A stretch of 37,910 bases of DNA, taken from IMG/VR virus record IMGVR_UViG_3300009149_000113, positions 1-37,910 of that record; one strand, 5' to 3'. Under the pieces are notes generated by a model. That model made no database searches, was not told where the DNA came from, and saw only the letters and a program-made list of their open reading frames with translations. The stretch comes from a virus. A program made the position numbers and the translations under genes. Positions 17,016-24,595 of the stretch are shown here, piece after piece (the first letter of the stretch is position 1; the number at the start of each line of letters is the position of its first letter).

Positions 17016-17733
17016 AAGTGATACGCATATTCACTTTTTCTCCTGACGGGGCTGTAGTAGTTCTATTAAGGTCTAATTTAAGTTCACAATCTGACATTGT
17101 GTTCCTAATAAACTTTGAATCCATAATAGGTAGCGTACTTATAAAGGTTGATATTTTTTCTCTGTTTTCATCACCATCGATAGACATAATGTGTTTTTCT
17201 AATCTTTTAGTAACAATTGGTACAGTTACTCCATTAGGGTATGAGTCGGGTAATGCAGATAATTCATTAGTGTCCTGAACATTTAAAAGTCGACATTTTA
17301 CATTAACACCCGATTTAGGTAGGTTAAATTCAAATAACCCTTTTTCATTTGGTGTTATTTTAGCTTTTATAATATTTAATTCATCTAAAGCGATTGTCGT
17401 CTCAAAATCTTTCCCTGTCTTAGGGTCTTTTAATTTAAAATTATAATCTGAGCCAAAAGCGGTATTTCTTAAAAAGATTAAGATAGCTTCCGCATCTCCG
17501 TCAAGTAATTCATTTACGTTAAAATCCGGCTCATAAATTTTATTCTTCAGTAATGTCATTACTAAATTGTTATTCCCTGCGTTTGATAATAATATATTTT
17601 CATCTTGAGCAGTTAAATAACCCACCTTAAGAGATTTTTTCTTACTTGTGTAGAATAAACCTTGTGATGGTAATGGTACCACATCATGTGGTAAGTCCAT
17701 ATTCATTTCTCCGTATTGTTTTCCTTGGTCCAT
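16984..17733 (-). CDS. gp26-like baseplate hub / tape-measure chaperone protein
   Basis: The 249-aa protein has the look of the T4 baseplate protein family that includes gp26. It starts with an LPSQGLFY motif (residues 21-28), followed by a segment with LTAQDENILLSN, then VNELLDGDAEAILIFLRNTA. The middle part (LKDPKTGKDFETTIALDEL) and C-terminal strands also fit. In other contractile and siphovirus tails the proteins at this place bind the tape measure and are frameshifted. Here it lies directly upstream of the tape measure and its last codons overlap the +1-frame extension. T4 gp26 is 208 aa. The ATG at 17733 is 19 nt after a terminator hairpin, so read-through from the tube gene or a weak own promoter must supply its mRNA. 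Confidence 0.65.
   Translation of the reverse strand: MDQGKQYGEMNMDLPHDVVPLPSQGLFYTSKKKSLKVGYLTAQDENILLSNAGNNNLVMTLLKNKIYEPDFNVNELLDGDAEAILIFLRNTAFGSDYNFKLKDPKTGKDFETTIALDELNIIKAKITPNEKGLFEFNLPKSGVNVKCRLLNVQDTNELSALPDSYPNGVTVPIVTKRLEKHIMSIDGDENREKISTFISTLPIMDSKFIRNTMSDCELKLDLNRTTTAPSGEKVNMRITFGAEFFRPFF
16998..17004 (-). other. Candidate +1 ribosomal frameshift site
   Basis: On the minus strand the frame-0 codons are GAG TTT TTT CGT. A tRNA-Phe on the second TTT can move one base forward to TTC, its better-matching codon, and the next codon becomes GTC in the 68-codon frame. The frame-0 stop TAG follows four codons after CGT. No other start signal for the downstream frame is visible. Confidence 0.5.
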
Positions 17734-17751
17734 AATTGTTTATTAAAATAA

Positions 17752-17785
17752 AAAACCATAGAAGTTCAATGACCTCTATGGTTTT
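17752..17785 (-). terminator. Intrinsic terminator after the tail tube gene
   Basis: An 11-bp perfect stem (AAAACCATAGA and its complement) with a 12-nt loop is followed on the minus strand by TTTTTTATTTTAAT. It lies between the tube stop at 17827 and the gp26-like start at 17733. A second 7-bp stem (TATTGAT/ATCAATA) stands a little upstream, near 17793-17814. The pair would give strong tube expression and reduced flow into the chaperone genes. Confidence 0.75.
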
Positions 17786-17826
17786 AAATATACTATTGAT
17801 TGTTTTATTATCAATACTTGTTTCTA

Positions 17827-18315
17827 TTAGTACACCAAAATACATCTATCAGGACGTAATGTTGCTGTAATTGTCGCTAACGCATCGTCACTATAACCTA
17901 AACTGTCGAAATTAACGTCAGTTAAGAATGTCCCTTGTAATATCCATTTCTCAACTGCTACCCCTGTTGGGTCTAACATCTCTAAGTCTAAATCTTTCTT
18001 ATAACCTGCTGCGTATCCCATACGGCCTATAACGGACTCTGAGTGTAGTCTAACCCACTCCATTAAAGCTTGTGAGGCTGATGGACCGATTGGGTCACGG
18101 AAAGTAACGTTTATTGTGTTCCAGGTAAATCTACCTGCCACGTAAGTGGATGTGTTTAGAAAAGGAATTTCTGTGGACCCGATTTGGATGTTAGGTCTTG
18201 ATGTAGACTCAACATACCAAGAATTAATCCCCAATGAAGATGGAAAAGATAAGATAAATCTATTCTTTCTTTTTGGTTCATAAGGAACGGGCATTTTCAT
18301 TAATAAGTCTGCCAT
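17827..18315 (-). CDS. 19: Tail tube protein (gp19-like)
   Basis: The 162-aa protein stacks in hexamers to form the inner tube of the contractile tail. The length is nearly the same as T4 gp19 (163 aa). The sequence shows KRKNRFILSFP near the N-terminus, then SSTRPN-type turns (ESTSRPNIQIG), a TWNTINVTFRDPIG strand and LMEWVRLHSE, all typical of myovirus tubes. The C-terminal strands ITATLRPDRC close the barrel. It is downstream of the sheath, HAD and 50-aa genes and followed by a strong terminator, which fits a protein needed in many copies. The ATG is 37 nt after a TATTTATA motif. Confidence 0.85.
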   Translation of the reverse strand: MADLLMKMPVPYEPKRKNRFILSFPSSLGINSWYVESTSRPNIQIGSTEIPFLNTSTYVAGRFTWNTINVTFRDPIGPSASQALMEWVRLHSESVIGRMGYAAGYKKDLDLEMLDPTGVAVEKWILQGTFLTDVNFDSLGYSDDALATITATLRPDRCILVY

Positions 18316-18352
18316 TGTATTTTGGTTTTATATTTCTTTTAGTTTATTTAAT

Positions 18353-18360
18353 TATAAATA
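18353..18360 (-). promoter_or_regulatory. TATTTATA motif upstream of the tail tube gene
   Basis: On the minus strand TATTTATAATTAAATAAA stands 37 nt before the ATG of the tube gene, in a 122-bp AT-rich gap with no other gene. The longer leader resembles that of the sheath gene (32 nt), the other very abundant tail protein. Confidence 0.45.
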
Positions 18361-18437
18361 TCCAGTTTAAAAGTTTTTCTATTTACTTTTATTTTTTTTT
18401 CAGTAATCTACTAGAGCAAATAAAATAATAATAATTA

Positions 18438-19289
18438 TTATACTTCTTTTTTATTTCCTCCTTTAGTTAAATATGTTTTAACTGGTTTATCTTTATATTC
18501 TTTATTTAAAAAGGCTTTAATTTTTTCTACATTGCCTGGGTCATCATCAGAAAACCCAATCATTGGTACAAAATTATTTTTTATATCATTTTTAAGAAAG
18601 GCTTCTTTACCAATTTTCTTACTTATATCTCTAACATAAGAGATAAATTCACGTAAAGCTTTAATCTTCCCTTCTTCAGGGTCAGCAGCATCACCTTCAC
18701 CGTAAGTTACGGGGTAATACCTATTAAGGTCCAAATAGTCGTTAATCATACCGAAGTAATTTTCTCTGTCGTCACCCGTAATATTACGATATTTTTTAAG
18801 GTTGTCAATTAAAGATTCCTTACTAATACCATTATGGTCAGTAACTATCATATTATAAATAGCTTCACGTAAAACTGAAGGTGTGTGACCTCTAGCGGTG
18901 ATTATTGAAAAAATGGAACCCCCATTTATCGCTTCAACAAAATCACCCCATGATGGACCTGGTTTAGCTAACATAGAATCAATTATAAATGCGTTATCAC
19001 CTTGTATACCGAAATTCTTATAAGGGTCCTTAGAGTATCCCACAATCATCTTACCTTTATATTCAAAAGGCTCTTTACCTATCATACTTCGATAATCTGC
19101 GAAATCTTCAGTAGACATACCTACCTCTTCATCATTGTCAGTTAATACTAAAATTTGGGTCGGCATCGTAGCGATGTTATCGTCCCAGTCGAACGCATAA
19201 TATTTTAAGTCTGGATTACCTTCAGGGTCAAACCCTTCACGTAGTAACCTTTCGCTAAAAAATTCCCTTATGACTCCCTTTAAACTCAT
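18438..19289 (-). CDS. HAD-superfamily phosphatase-like protein
   Basis: The 283-aa protein carries the HAD phosphotransferase motifs: motif I YYAFDWDDNIA with Asp34 (nucleophile) and Asp36 (acid/base); motif II SIITARG with Thr131; a Lys around 208-210 as motif III; and motif IV IGFSDDDPGNV with Asp248-250. A cap-like insert lies between motifs I and II. The substrate cannot be told from sequence; HAD enzymes of phages include nucleotide and nucleic-acid 3'-phosphatases. It sits in the middle of the tail cluster between sheath and tube, an odd place for an enzyme, and its ATG overlaps the stop of the 50-aa gene (ATGA). No signal peptide. The fold call is good, the function open. Confidence 0.7.
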   Translation of the reverse strand: MSLKGVIREFFSERLLREGFDPEGNPDLKYYAFDWDDNIATMPTQILVLTDNDEEVGMSTEDFADYRSMIGKEPFEYKGKMIVGYSKDPYKNFGIQGDNAFIIDSMLAKPGPSWGDFVEAINGGSIFSIITARGHTPSVLREAIYNMIVTDHNGISKESLIDNLKKYRNITGDDRENYFGMINDYLDLNRYYPVTYGEGDAADPEEGKIKALREFISYVRDISKKIGKEAFLKNDIKNNFVPMIGFSDDDPGNVEKIKAFLNKEYKDKPVKTYLTKGGNKKEV

Positions 19290-19438
19290 TTTCTATTTGG
19301 TTTCTTATTAATTTTTTCTATTAATCTTTCTAGTTGAGTTTCAGAAATAACAATATTCTGAGGTTTTTCTGAGAAAGACTTACTACCGTTAGACTTTACG
19401 TCTAAAGCTTCGTTAAGTATTTTTTTCTTAAATTCCAT
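19286..19438 (-). CDS. 50-aa protein coupled to the HAD gene
   Basis: A short frame beginning MEFKKKILNEALDVKS and ending KINKKPNRK, not assigned to a family. It is Lys/Asn-rich and mostly helical; the middle contains IVISETQLERLIEKI, the kind of short helical segment often seen at the N-terminus of phage structural proteins. Support for a real gene comes from the four-base ATGA overlap with the HAD gene and from an A-rich leader like those of its neighbours. Confidence 0.55.
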   Translation of the reverse strand: MEFKKKILNEALDVKSNGSKSFSEKPQNIVISETQLERLIEKINKKPNRK

Positions 19439-19467
19439 TTTATTTTTATTTAAACTTTTAATTGGCT

Positions 19468-19493
19468 AAGAAGGGAGAATTAACTCCCCTCTT
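19468..19493 (-). terminator. Terminator-like hairpin after the tail sheath gene
   Basis: On the minus strand AAGAGGGGAG, a six-base loop TTAATT and CTCCCTTCTT can form a 10-bp stem with one G-U pair. It lies 22 nt after the sheath stop. The T-tract is poor, so termination may be partial, which would step expression down from sheath to the HAD and 50-aa genes. Confidence 0.5.
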
Positions 19494-19496
19494 TAT

Positions 19497-19504
19497 TATA
19501 AATA
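19497..19504 (-). promoter_or_regulatory. TATTTATA motif between sheath stop and the hairpin
   Basis: On the minus strand TATTTATAATAAAG follows the sheath stop and precedes the hairpin at 19493-19468. It is 58 nt from the 50-aa gene ATG, further than in the other copies. A transcript started here would meet the hairpin at once, so its role is doubtful. Confidence 0.3.
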
Positions 19505-19514
19505 TAGTTAGTTA

Positions 19515-22500
19515 TTAAATATCTTCAAAAGATGCTCCTGTAGGAGTAATCAAAAATTCAATATCAATAAATTCAAGTGCTCTTGTTGGTTTCAAGTAAA
19601 TTTTACCTGTTAACGTGTTAGAGTCTAAATCTTCAGGTGTACCTGAAACTGTAACTCTAAAGTCAATTAAACCTCTGTCTCTCCTAATACTATCTAAGAT
19701 AGGGTTAACTGAGTCTAAGAATTCTTGTCTTACTTGTTCGTCATTTTGTTCGAACAATAATCTTACCGCCACAGCCGAAATTAATTTACGTGCTTGTAGT
19801 AATAATCTTCTAACGTTTATTCTATCAAGTGCAGATTCTTTAACTTGTAAAGTTTTGTTACCCCATATTACAGTACCAACATCGGAGAAGGTTGCAATTG
19901 GGTTTAATCTACCTTGGTATAGTACATCTCTATCTTCTTGTGTTAACTTCTTACGTGCTTTAACTGAGTTAACTAAACCTCTTGTGTAACCCGCAGATGC
20001 GAACCATGGGAAAGCTATATTATCAGTTAATGCTAAGTTCCTAGCAACCTCACCTGTTGGTGGAAGATATATTTGTGTATTATTAACCGTGTCTCTCGTA
20101 AGTATCCATGGATAATAAGTTGCTGTGTAGTTAGAGTCTATTCCTGTGTCTACTAAATTATCTACCGCTTCTTCAGGGTAAATAAAGTCAGTATCAAAAC
20201 TACCTAATGAAGGTGTAAACATTTGATAGTCAGGTGTAGTACAGAGATAAATTGAATCTGCTCTATCCTGTTCAATCATATCAATTGCTGACTCAACTAA
20301 GTTTGAGTTATTTACATAATCAATACCTGGTGTAGTAAACACATTAATGTTAACTGATTCAGGATTATTAAATGTATATTGACCCCATAAGTAAGCGTAA
20401 TAATCTGTGTTAGCCCAAGTTAATTGGTCTGGTCCTACAATTTGTTTAAACGCTCCCCATCCTGTTGCGGTTGGATAACTTATCGATGGTGCCGCCCCTT
20501 TTCTAAATCCTGCTGCTCCTAATTGATATCTGTCACCGTTAGTTCTATATTGTCTATAAATATCCCATCCATCGAAACCTCCTGATGGAACTACTGTGAA
20601 CTTACGTGCATTTAATCTAAAATATGGACTACCTTCAGTTGGTTCTGAATCGAAACTCGCGTCCCCAACTTCAAAAGCCGTTTCACCTGACGTAATATAA
20701 TTAGAAGAAATCATAATAACCGTTGCTCCTGAATCCATATGGTAATCTTTAGTAAGGTAACCCCATGGTTGTGAATCAGTTGCGGTCCCTAAATTTGTAG
20801 GGTTTTGTTTTCCTTTATACTGTAAGAAATCTGAATCAATCCCTACGGTGTTTGAAACACCTAAGAAAGTTCTTCTTACTCTATCACCTGAACTTCTCGT
20901 TTCATTGTCAGTACCTGTCGCCGCACCAAATGGTGGGTTCCAAATAACTTCACCTGGTGTGTCGTATTTTGTTTTATATTCTAAGAATGGTGAATTAACT
21001 CCTGAGTATTGTCTAGTTTGGTATCCACGGAAACCACAAGGTAGTGAGTCATAAGGTGCGTCCTCATTCATCTCTAACATTATAAATCTTGACCTTAACT
21101 CAAACTCCCCATTAGATGTACCAATTCTTTTAGCTACAAAACTATTTTGATTCATATCCATAGTACAGTTAGTAAATTTCTCTAAAACTACTGGGTTAGC
21201 ATCGGTATCGAAGAAATCACGTACAACTACATCGAATGTCCCATTATTAAATGAAATGTTCATAATAGAGACTTTTATCTCTCTATTTGCGGTGTTACCA
21301 TCAGATATAGTTAATACCTTAAACATATTGTAAACTTGATTACCTCTTAATTCAGAAACGAAATAAGGTGTTTCAGGTGTTTGGTATCTTTCTAAGTACC
21401 ATCCGATACTTGTATTGGTTGCTAAATCTTGTCTAGCACTTGGTAAATCAACTAGGTCACAACTTAATCCACGGACTTTACCTAAACGATACCCCGTATT
21501 TAATAAGTTATAATATTCTTCCTCAACAAATAATGGTACCTCTGATTTCGGTTTCGCAAAATTTGATTTACCAAATACCTTTGAAAGGTAGTTTGAACTA
21601 GATAAGTTAAATGATGTTTGGAATATAAAGTTATCTCCATCGGTAGTTGTTGCAGAGACTGCAAAAGTCGAAAAAGGATTAGTGGATATACCAGAATACG
21701 CTCCTGTACAATCTAAAAGAACGTCAGTTACCCCTGATACCTCATAAACTGGTCCGTCATCATTTGTATAGTTATCTATACCTCTTGAACGTAAAGTTGC
21801 AACTACCACATCGTGGTAACCGCTATATGGTGTACCCGAATAGCTTGTTACATAAACTTTAGCCGTACCTTGGAAGTTAAGACCTACATTCGTCATTGAT
21901 GTTACACCCATACCAAAACCTGTACCGTTATACACGTTAGCAGTTTCAGTAAATAATGCGTAATACCATGGGTCATTAACCGATGCGGTTAAATCACAAG
22001 ATTCAAAAAGAATATCTTCTACATTAAATACATTAGTATTAACTGACCCAAGAGCCCCTGTTTGATTAACCGTATCGCCTGTAGTACTATTAAATGTGGA
22101 GGCACTTACCGCTCCCCAAAAATAAGATGTTTCTCCTGAAGTCGTGTTATTTACAATCTCCGAATATAAATATCTATCCATATCACGAATAATAGAGGAC
22201 TCTCCACCCGTATATGTTGTATATGGATTAGTTATCACATCCGTAATACTGATAGGTAATGCTGAGTAATTTACTCCAACACTTGTGGATGTTCCTGAAA
22301 CTCCTGTAAATGAAATAGAGAAAGGTCCTAAAACGCCTGTTGCCGTTGTACCTGAGCTATCTAAGTTACCGATAGTTGTTATTGACCATGAAGGCCCCGC
22401 GTCGTACCCTGATAAACCAAGTACTCTAGTAACAAACAATTGATTTGATTGTTGTAGATATGATTTCGCTATGTAAGCTGCCTCGTACTTAGGTATCTGA

Positions 22501-22709
22501 GTATTTACGAATTTAGTTGGATTTGTACCACCAAAATAGGATTGGAACTCATCGTAATTAGTTATGAAAATCGGCTCGAACGCTGGTCCCGAAATTGTTT
22601 CACCTACTAACCCAAGAGTTATGACTCCCACACTTTGTGCTACAAAACTTAAATCTCTTTCTGATGTATAAACACCCGGAGATACAAATACTTTGTTAGA
22701 TGTTGCCAT
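19515..22709 (-). CDS. 18: Contractile tail sheath protein (gp18-like, large)
   Basis: The 1064-aa protein forms the contractile outer sheath. The N-terminus FVSPGVYTSERDLSF, followed by VGVITLGLVGETISG and ITNYDEFQSYFGG, is the classic sheath start. The last 100 residues (VNVRRLLLQARKLI, then FLDSVNPILDSIRRDRGL and the final strands KPTRALEFIDIEF) form the conserved C-terminal domain that links neighbouring subunits. T4 gp18 is 659 aa, so about 400 extra residues are inserted in the middle, rich in Ser, Thr, Gly and Tyr, probably as surface domains. It is read from an ATG with a 32-nt A-rich spacer to a TATTTATC motif and is followed by a hairpin. The neighbours are the ribbon-helix-helix gene (divergent) and the 50-aa/HAD genes. 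Confidence 0.9.
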   Translation of the reverse strand: MATSNKVFVSPGVYTSERDLSFVAQSVGVITLGLVGETISGPAFEPIFITNYDEFQSYFGGTNPTKFVNTQIPKYEAAYIAKSYLQQSNQLFVTRVLGLSGYDAGPSWSITTIGNLDSSGTTATGVLGPFSISFTGVSGTSTSVGVNYSALPISITDVITNPYTTYTGGESSIIRDMDRYLYSEIVNNTTSGETSYFWGAVSASTFNSTTGDTVNQTGALGSVNTNVFNVEDILFESCDLTASVNDPWYYALFTETANVYNGTGFGMGVTSMTNVGLNFQGTAKVYVTSYSGTPYSGYHDVVVATLRSRGIDNYTNDDGPVYEVSGVTDVLLDCTGAYSGISTNPFSTFAVSATTTDGDNFIFQTSFNLSSSNYLSKVFGKSNFAKPKSEVPLFVEEEYYNLLNTGYRLGKVRGLSCDLVDLPSARQDLATNTSIGWYLERYQTPETPYFVSELRGNQVYNMFKVLTISDGNTANREIKVSIMNISFNNGTFDVVVRDFFDTDANPVVLEKFTNCTMDMNQNSFVAKRIGTSNGEFELRSRFIMLEMNEDAPYDSLPCGFRGYQTRQYSGVNSPFLEYKTKYDTPGEVIWNPPFGAATGTDNETRSSGDRVRRTFLGVSNTVGIDSDFLQYKGKQNPTNLGTATDSQPWGYLTKDYHMDSGATVIMISSNYITSGETAFEVGDASFDSEPTEGSPYFRLNARKFTVVPSGGFDGWDIYRQYRTNGDRYQLGAAGFRKGAAPSISYPTATGWGAFKQIVGPDQLTWANTDYYAYLWGQYTFNNPESVNINVFTTPGIDYVNNSNLVESAIDMIEQDRADSIYLCTTPDYQMFTPSLGSFDTDFIYPEEAVDNLVDTGIDSNYTATYYPWILTRDTVNNTQIYLPPTGEVARNLALTDNIAFPWFASAGYTRGLVNSVKARKKLTQEDRDVLYQGRLNPIATFSDVGTVIWGNKTLQVKESALDRINVRRLLLQARKLISAVAVRLLFEQNDEQVRQEFLDSVNPILDSIRRDRGLIDFRVTVSGTPEDLDSNTLTGKIYLKPTRALEFIDIEFLITPTGASFEDI

Positions 22710-22741
22710 TGTATAATTTTTTTCTTAAGTTTTTATTTATT

Positions 22742-22749
22742 GATAAATA
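22742..22749 (-). promoter_or_regulatory. TATTTATC motif upstream of the tail sheath gene
   Basis: On the minus strand TATTTATCAATAAATAAAAA stands 32 nt before the sheath ATG, in the 135-bp divergent region shared with the ribbon-helix-helix gene. The plus-strand copy for that gene begins 38 bp away, so the two units could be controlled together. Confidence 0.45.
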
Positions 22750-22786
22750 TTATGAAAAATACCAAAAAACTATTATATTAAGACTA

Positions 22787-22794
22787 TATTTATA
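22787..22794 (+). promoter_or_regulatory. TATTTATA motif upstream of the leader peptide and RHH gene
   Basis: On the plus strand TATTTATAAAGAGT runs directly into the ATG of a 15-codon frame at 22801 and lies 50 nt before the ATG of the ribbon-helix-helix gene. It faces away from the sheath copy at 22742-22749. Confidence 0.45.
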
Positions 22795-22800
22795 AAGAGT

Positions 22801-22848
22801 ATGAAAAACTTCTACCTTTTTTCTACCTTTTTAAAAAAACACCTATGA
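22801..22848 (+). CDS. Possible 15-aa leader peptide coupled to the RHH gene
   Basis: The frame MKNFYLFSTFLKKHL ends in TGA overlapping the ATG of the next gene (CTATGA). It starts 6 nt after the TATTTATA motif. It is short and may be chance, but the overlap would couple translation of the regulator to it. It also covers the 11-bp tandem repeat. Confidence 0.3.
   Translation: MKNFYLFSTFLKKHL
22810..22831 (+). repeat. Perfect 11-bp tandem direct repeat, possible operator
   Basis: TTCTACCTTTT occurs twice without a gap (22810-22820 and 22821-22831), just upstream of the ribbon-helix-helix ATG at 22845. An 11-bp step is about one DNA turn, so two dimers could bind on the same face. RHH repressors often bind such tandem sites near their own gene. 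The binding is inferred. Confidence 0.5.
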
Positions 22849-22994
22849 GTAAAATAAAAAACATAAAAATTTCACCTGAGTCTCATGAGACATTAAAACT
22901 CTACTGTAAAAAACACGGTTTTACGTTATATAAATTCATTGAGAAATTAATTGAAGAAAAGTGTAAAGAAGAAAAGGATATTTATGGTGAGTAA
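22845..22994 (+). CDS. Small ribbon-helix-helix (Arc/CopG-type) DNA-binding protein
   Basis: The 49-aa protein starts with a basic strand (SKIKNIKISPESHETL), followed by a helix, a turn at KKHGFT and a second helix (LYKFIEKLIEEKCKEE). This is the strand-helix-helix order of Arc/CopG-type transcription regulators, in which the strand of a dimer enters the major groove. It is the only plus-strand gene between 1 and 25.1 kb, is divergent from the tail sheath gene and ends exactly one base before the end of the convergent gp15-like gene. A tandem 11-bp repeat in its leader may be its operator. Likely role: control of its own and perhaps sheath transcription. The fold call is from a short sequence. 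Confidence 0.55.
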   Translation: MSKIKNIKISPESHETLKLYCKKHGFTLYKFIEKLIEEKCKEEKDIYGE

Positions 22995-24035
22995 CTAAAG
23001 TAAACGAGCTTTAGCTTTTAAAACTGACTCCTTACTATTATCATTCTTTACTACATCAATTTTGATTGAGTCATTAGTTGAAACCTTAATAACCGGAACA
23101 TCGTCACCAATATAATTACCATTAATGTATGTGGAGTAACTATCGACATTAGTACTCTCTAAAATAGATAAGTTAATCTCATACCTATAAGTCTCCGTTA
23201 AAGATGTAACGCCATTAATAAAACGTATGTCTAAATCAAAATTATTTGGATTAGAAGGATACTTCTCTACTTTCCGACCAGTATTCAATGTGTCAACCTC
23301 AAAGATAGTTGCGGTTCTTGAAATTGCCGGTGAAACCTCAAACTCTTCTTCATCCAATAGAAACCCCATCATTAGAAATTCATAACTTTGTACGTAATAC
23401 TTTCTTTTCTCCAATTCTAAAACAGATTCATCAGACGAACTGTTTAAAATCATTGGGATATAATGTCCCTTTATTTCGGTATATGCTTGTCTTGATGAAA
23501 ATTTCTGTAAGACTTTTTTATTAAAATCATTCAGTTCCCTCATTCTATTACAGAATATTTTAACGTTAAATGTTATATCTACGGGCACAGGTTGGGGTAT
23601 CTTGTAAATGTCCATACCCTTTCTTTGACCATCCCATGTGGGTACTTTAGCGTAGTAAAATTGTCTACGATTAGGTATTGTATATTGTAAGGATGGGTTA
23701 GTCCCAAATTTAACATCAGGATTTCTAACTGTGGCAACAAAGGGTGGTTGTATATTTTTATCTAAATCTTGAAAATTCCATGTTTCAGTAAATTGTGCCC
23801 AATTTTGGGTAGTAATAATTAAATCAATATTACTTATATTTTTACCGTTTACTGAAATACCTAATTCATTCTTTACGAAATCTAACATACCCCTATCTAA
23901 ATCGGCGTGTAGAATAGATTTAGGTAAGTAAGTCCCATTTTCTTCAATTTGTTCCAACAACTCTTCCCTCCTTTTAAGCAGAATCTTATTGAGAGTTAAG
24001 GGTAAATGTTTCTTTACGTTTTTAGGTAATCCCAT
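22995..24035 (-). CDS. gp15-like tail sheath stabiliser / tail terminator
   Basis: The 346-aa protein is placed where T4 has the head-proximal tail genes, upstream of the sheath. The middle part fits the gp15 layout: NRRQFYYAKVP, then a PVPVDITFNVKIF strand, a helix with LNDFNKKVLQKFSSRQ, IKGHYIPMIL, and EKRKYYVQSYEFLMMGFLLD. T4 gp15 (272 aa) caps the tail tube and sheath and joins the neck. The C-terminal 90 residues (from about 255) look like an added beta domain. The start ATG overlaps the stop of the zinc-ribbon gene (TAATG), so the three genes 25107-22995 form one translational unit. Confidence is limited because the match is by pattern. Confidence 0.5.
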   Translation of the reverse strand: MGLPKNVKKHLPLTLNKILLKRREELLEQIEENGTYLPKSILHADLDRGMLDFVKNELGISVNGKNISNIDLIITTQNWAQFTETWNFQDLDKNIQPPFVATVRNPDVKFGTNPSLQYTIPNRRQFYYAKVPTWDGQRKGMDIYKIPQPVPVDITFNVKIFCNRMRELNDFNKKVLQKFSSRQAYTEIKGHYIPMILNSSSDESVLELEKRKYYVQSYEFLMMGFLLDEEEFEVSPAISRTATIFEVDTLNTGRKVEKYPSNPNNFDLDIRFINGVTSLTETYRYEINLSILESTNVDSYSTYINGNYIGDDVPVIKVSTNDSIKIDVVKNDNSKESVLKAKARLL

Positions 24036-24595
24036 TATTTTTTATTTTCACTTATAAAAAAAACTTTATTTTTAGAGTTAATCATCTCAACCTCATTAGC
24101 GTTATAGATTGGTTTTTCACTTCCCTTTCTGACGAATGAATCGTACTTATACGGATTATAAGTGATTATGTTTTCATTTGGCTCATCGGGTAAATCTTCA
24201 CACGGGTAATTACAAAACTCCACTAAGGTTCCGATAACAAACGCGTGGACATTTTTTCTCATCTCATCCCTTACTTTTTCTTTTCCTCCCTGTCTAACTC
24301 TAAACTCTACGTCATTTAATTTAACGTAATCGGCATACATAACAATTTTACCCTTATATGAAACTGAAAATGTGTGTTTATGTAAATTATAATAAACCAT
24401 AACTTTTTCACCTACGTAGTTTACCTCTTGATTATTGTTACCACATTTATGACAAATATATGGGTCATCCCCACCGTCACTTAAATCCCAAGACCAACCA
24501 CAATCATCACACACAACTTTTTCGCCCTCGATACCTTCACACATATGTACCATACAACTTTTAATTAAATTTATCTCTTTTATTAATTTTTTCAT
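24035..24595 (-). CDS. Zinc-ribbon protein of the neck/tail operon, function unknown
   Basis: The 186-aa protein has a zinc-ribbon-like segment at about residues 29-52: VCDDCGWSW, then a short Asp/Gly-rich turn and YICHKCGN, giving two CxxC knuckles. The following part (VYYNLHKHTFSVSYKGKIVM, then EFRVRQGGKEKVRDEMRKNV and HAFVIG) is strand-rich and basic, and may bind nucleic acid or protein. The rest is not recognised. It overlaps both neighbours by four or fewer bases, ATGA with the 171-aa gene and TAATG with the gp15-like gene, so it is made together with neck and tail terminator proteins. A role in assembly is likely by context only. Confidence 0.65.
   Translation of the reverse strand: MKKLIKEINLIKSCMVHMCEGIEGEKVVCDDCGWSWDLSDGGDDPYICHKCGNNNQEVNYVGEKVMVYYNLHKHTFSVSYKGKIVMYADYVKLNDVEFRVRQGGKEKVRDEMRKNVHAFVIGTLVEFCNYPCEDLPDEPNENIITYNPYKYDSFVRKGSEKPIYNANEVEMINSKNKVFFISENKK

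Noticed and set aside
17783-17790. TATTTAAA on the minus strand upstream of the gp26-like gene
   Set aside because: It differs from TATTTAT(A/C) and lies partly inside the stem of the terminator, so it is not counted as a copy of the motif.
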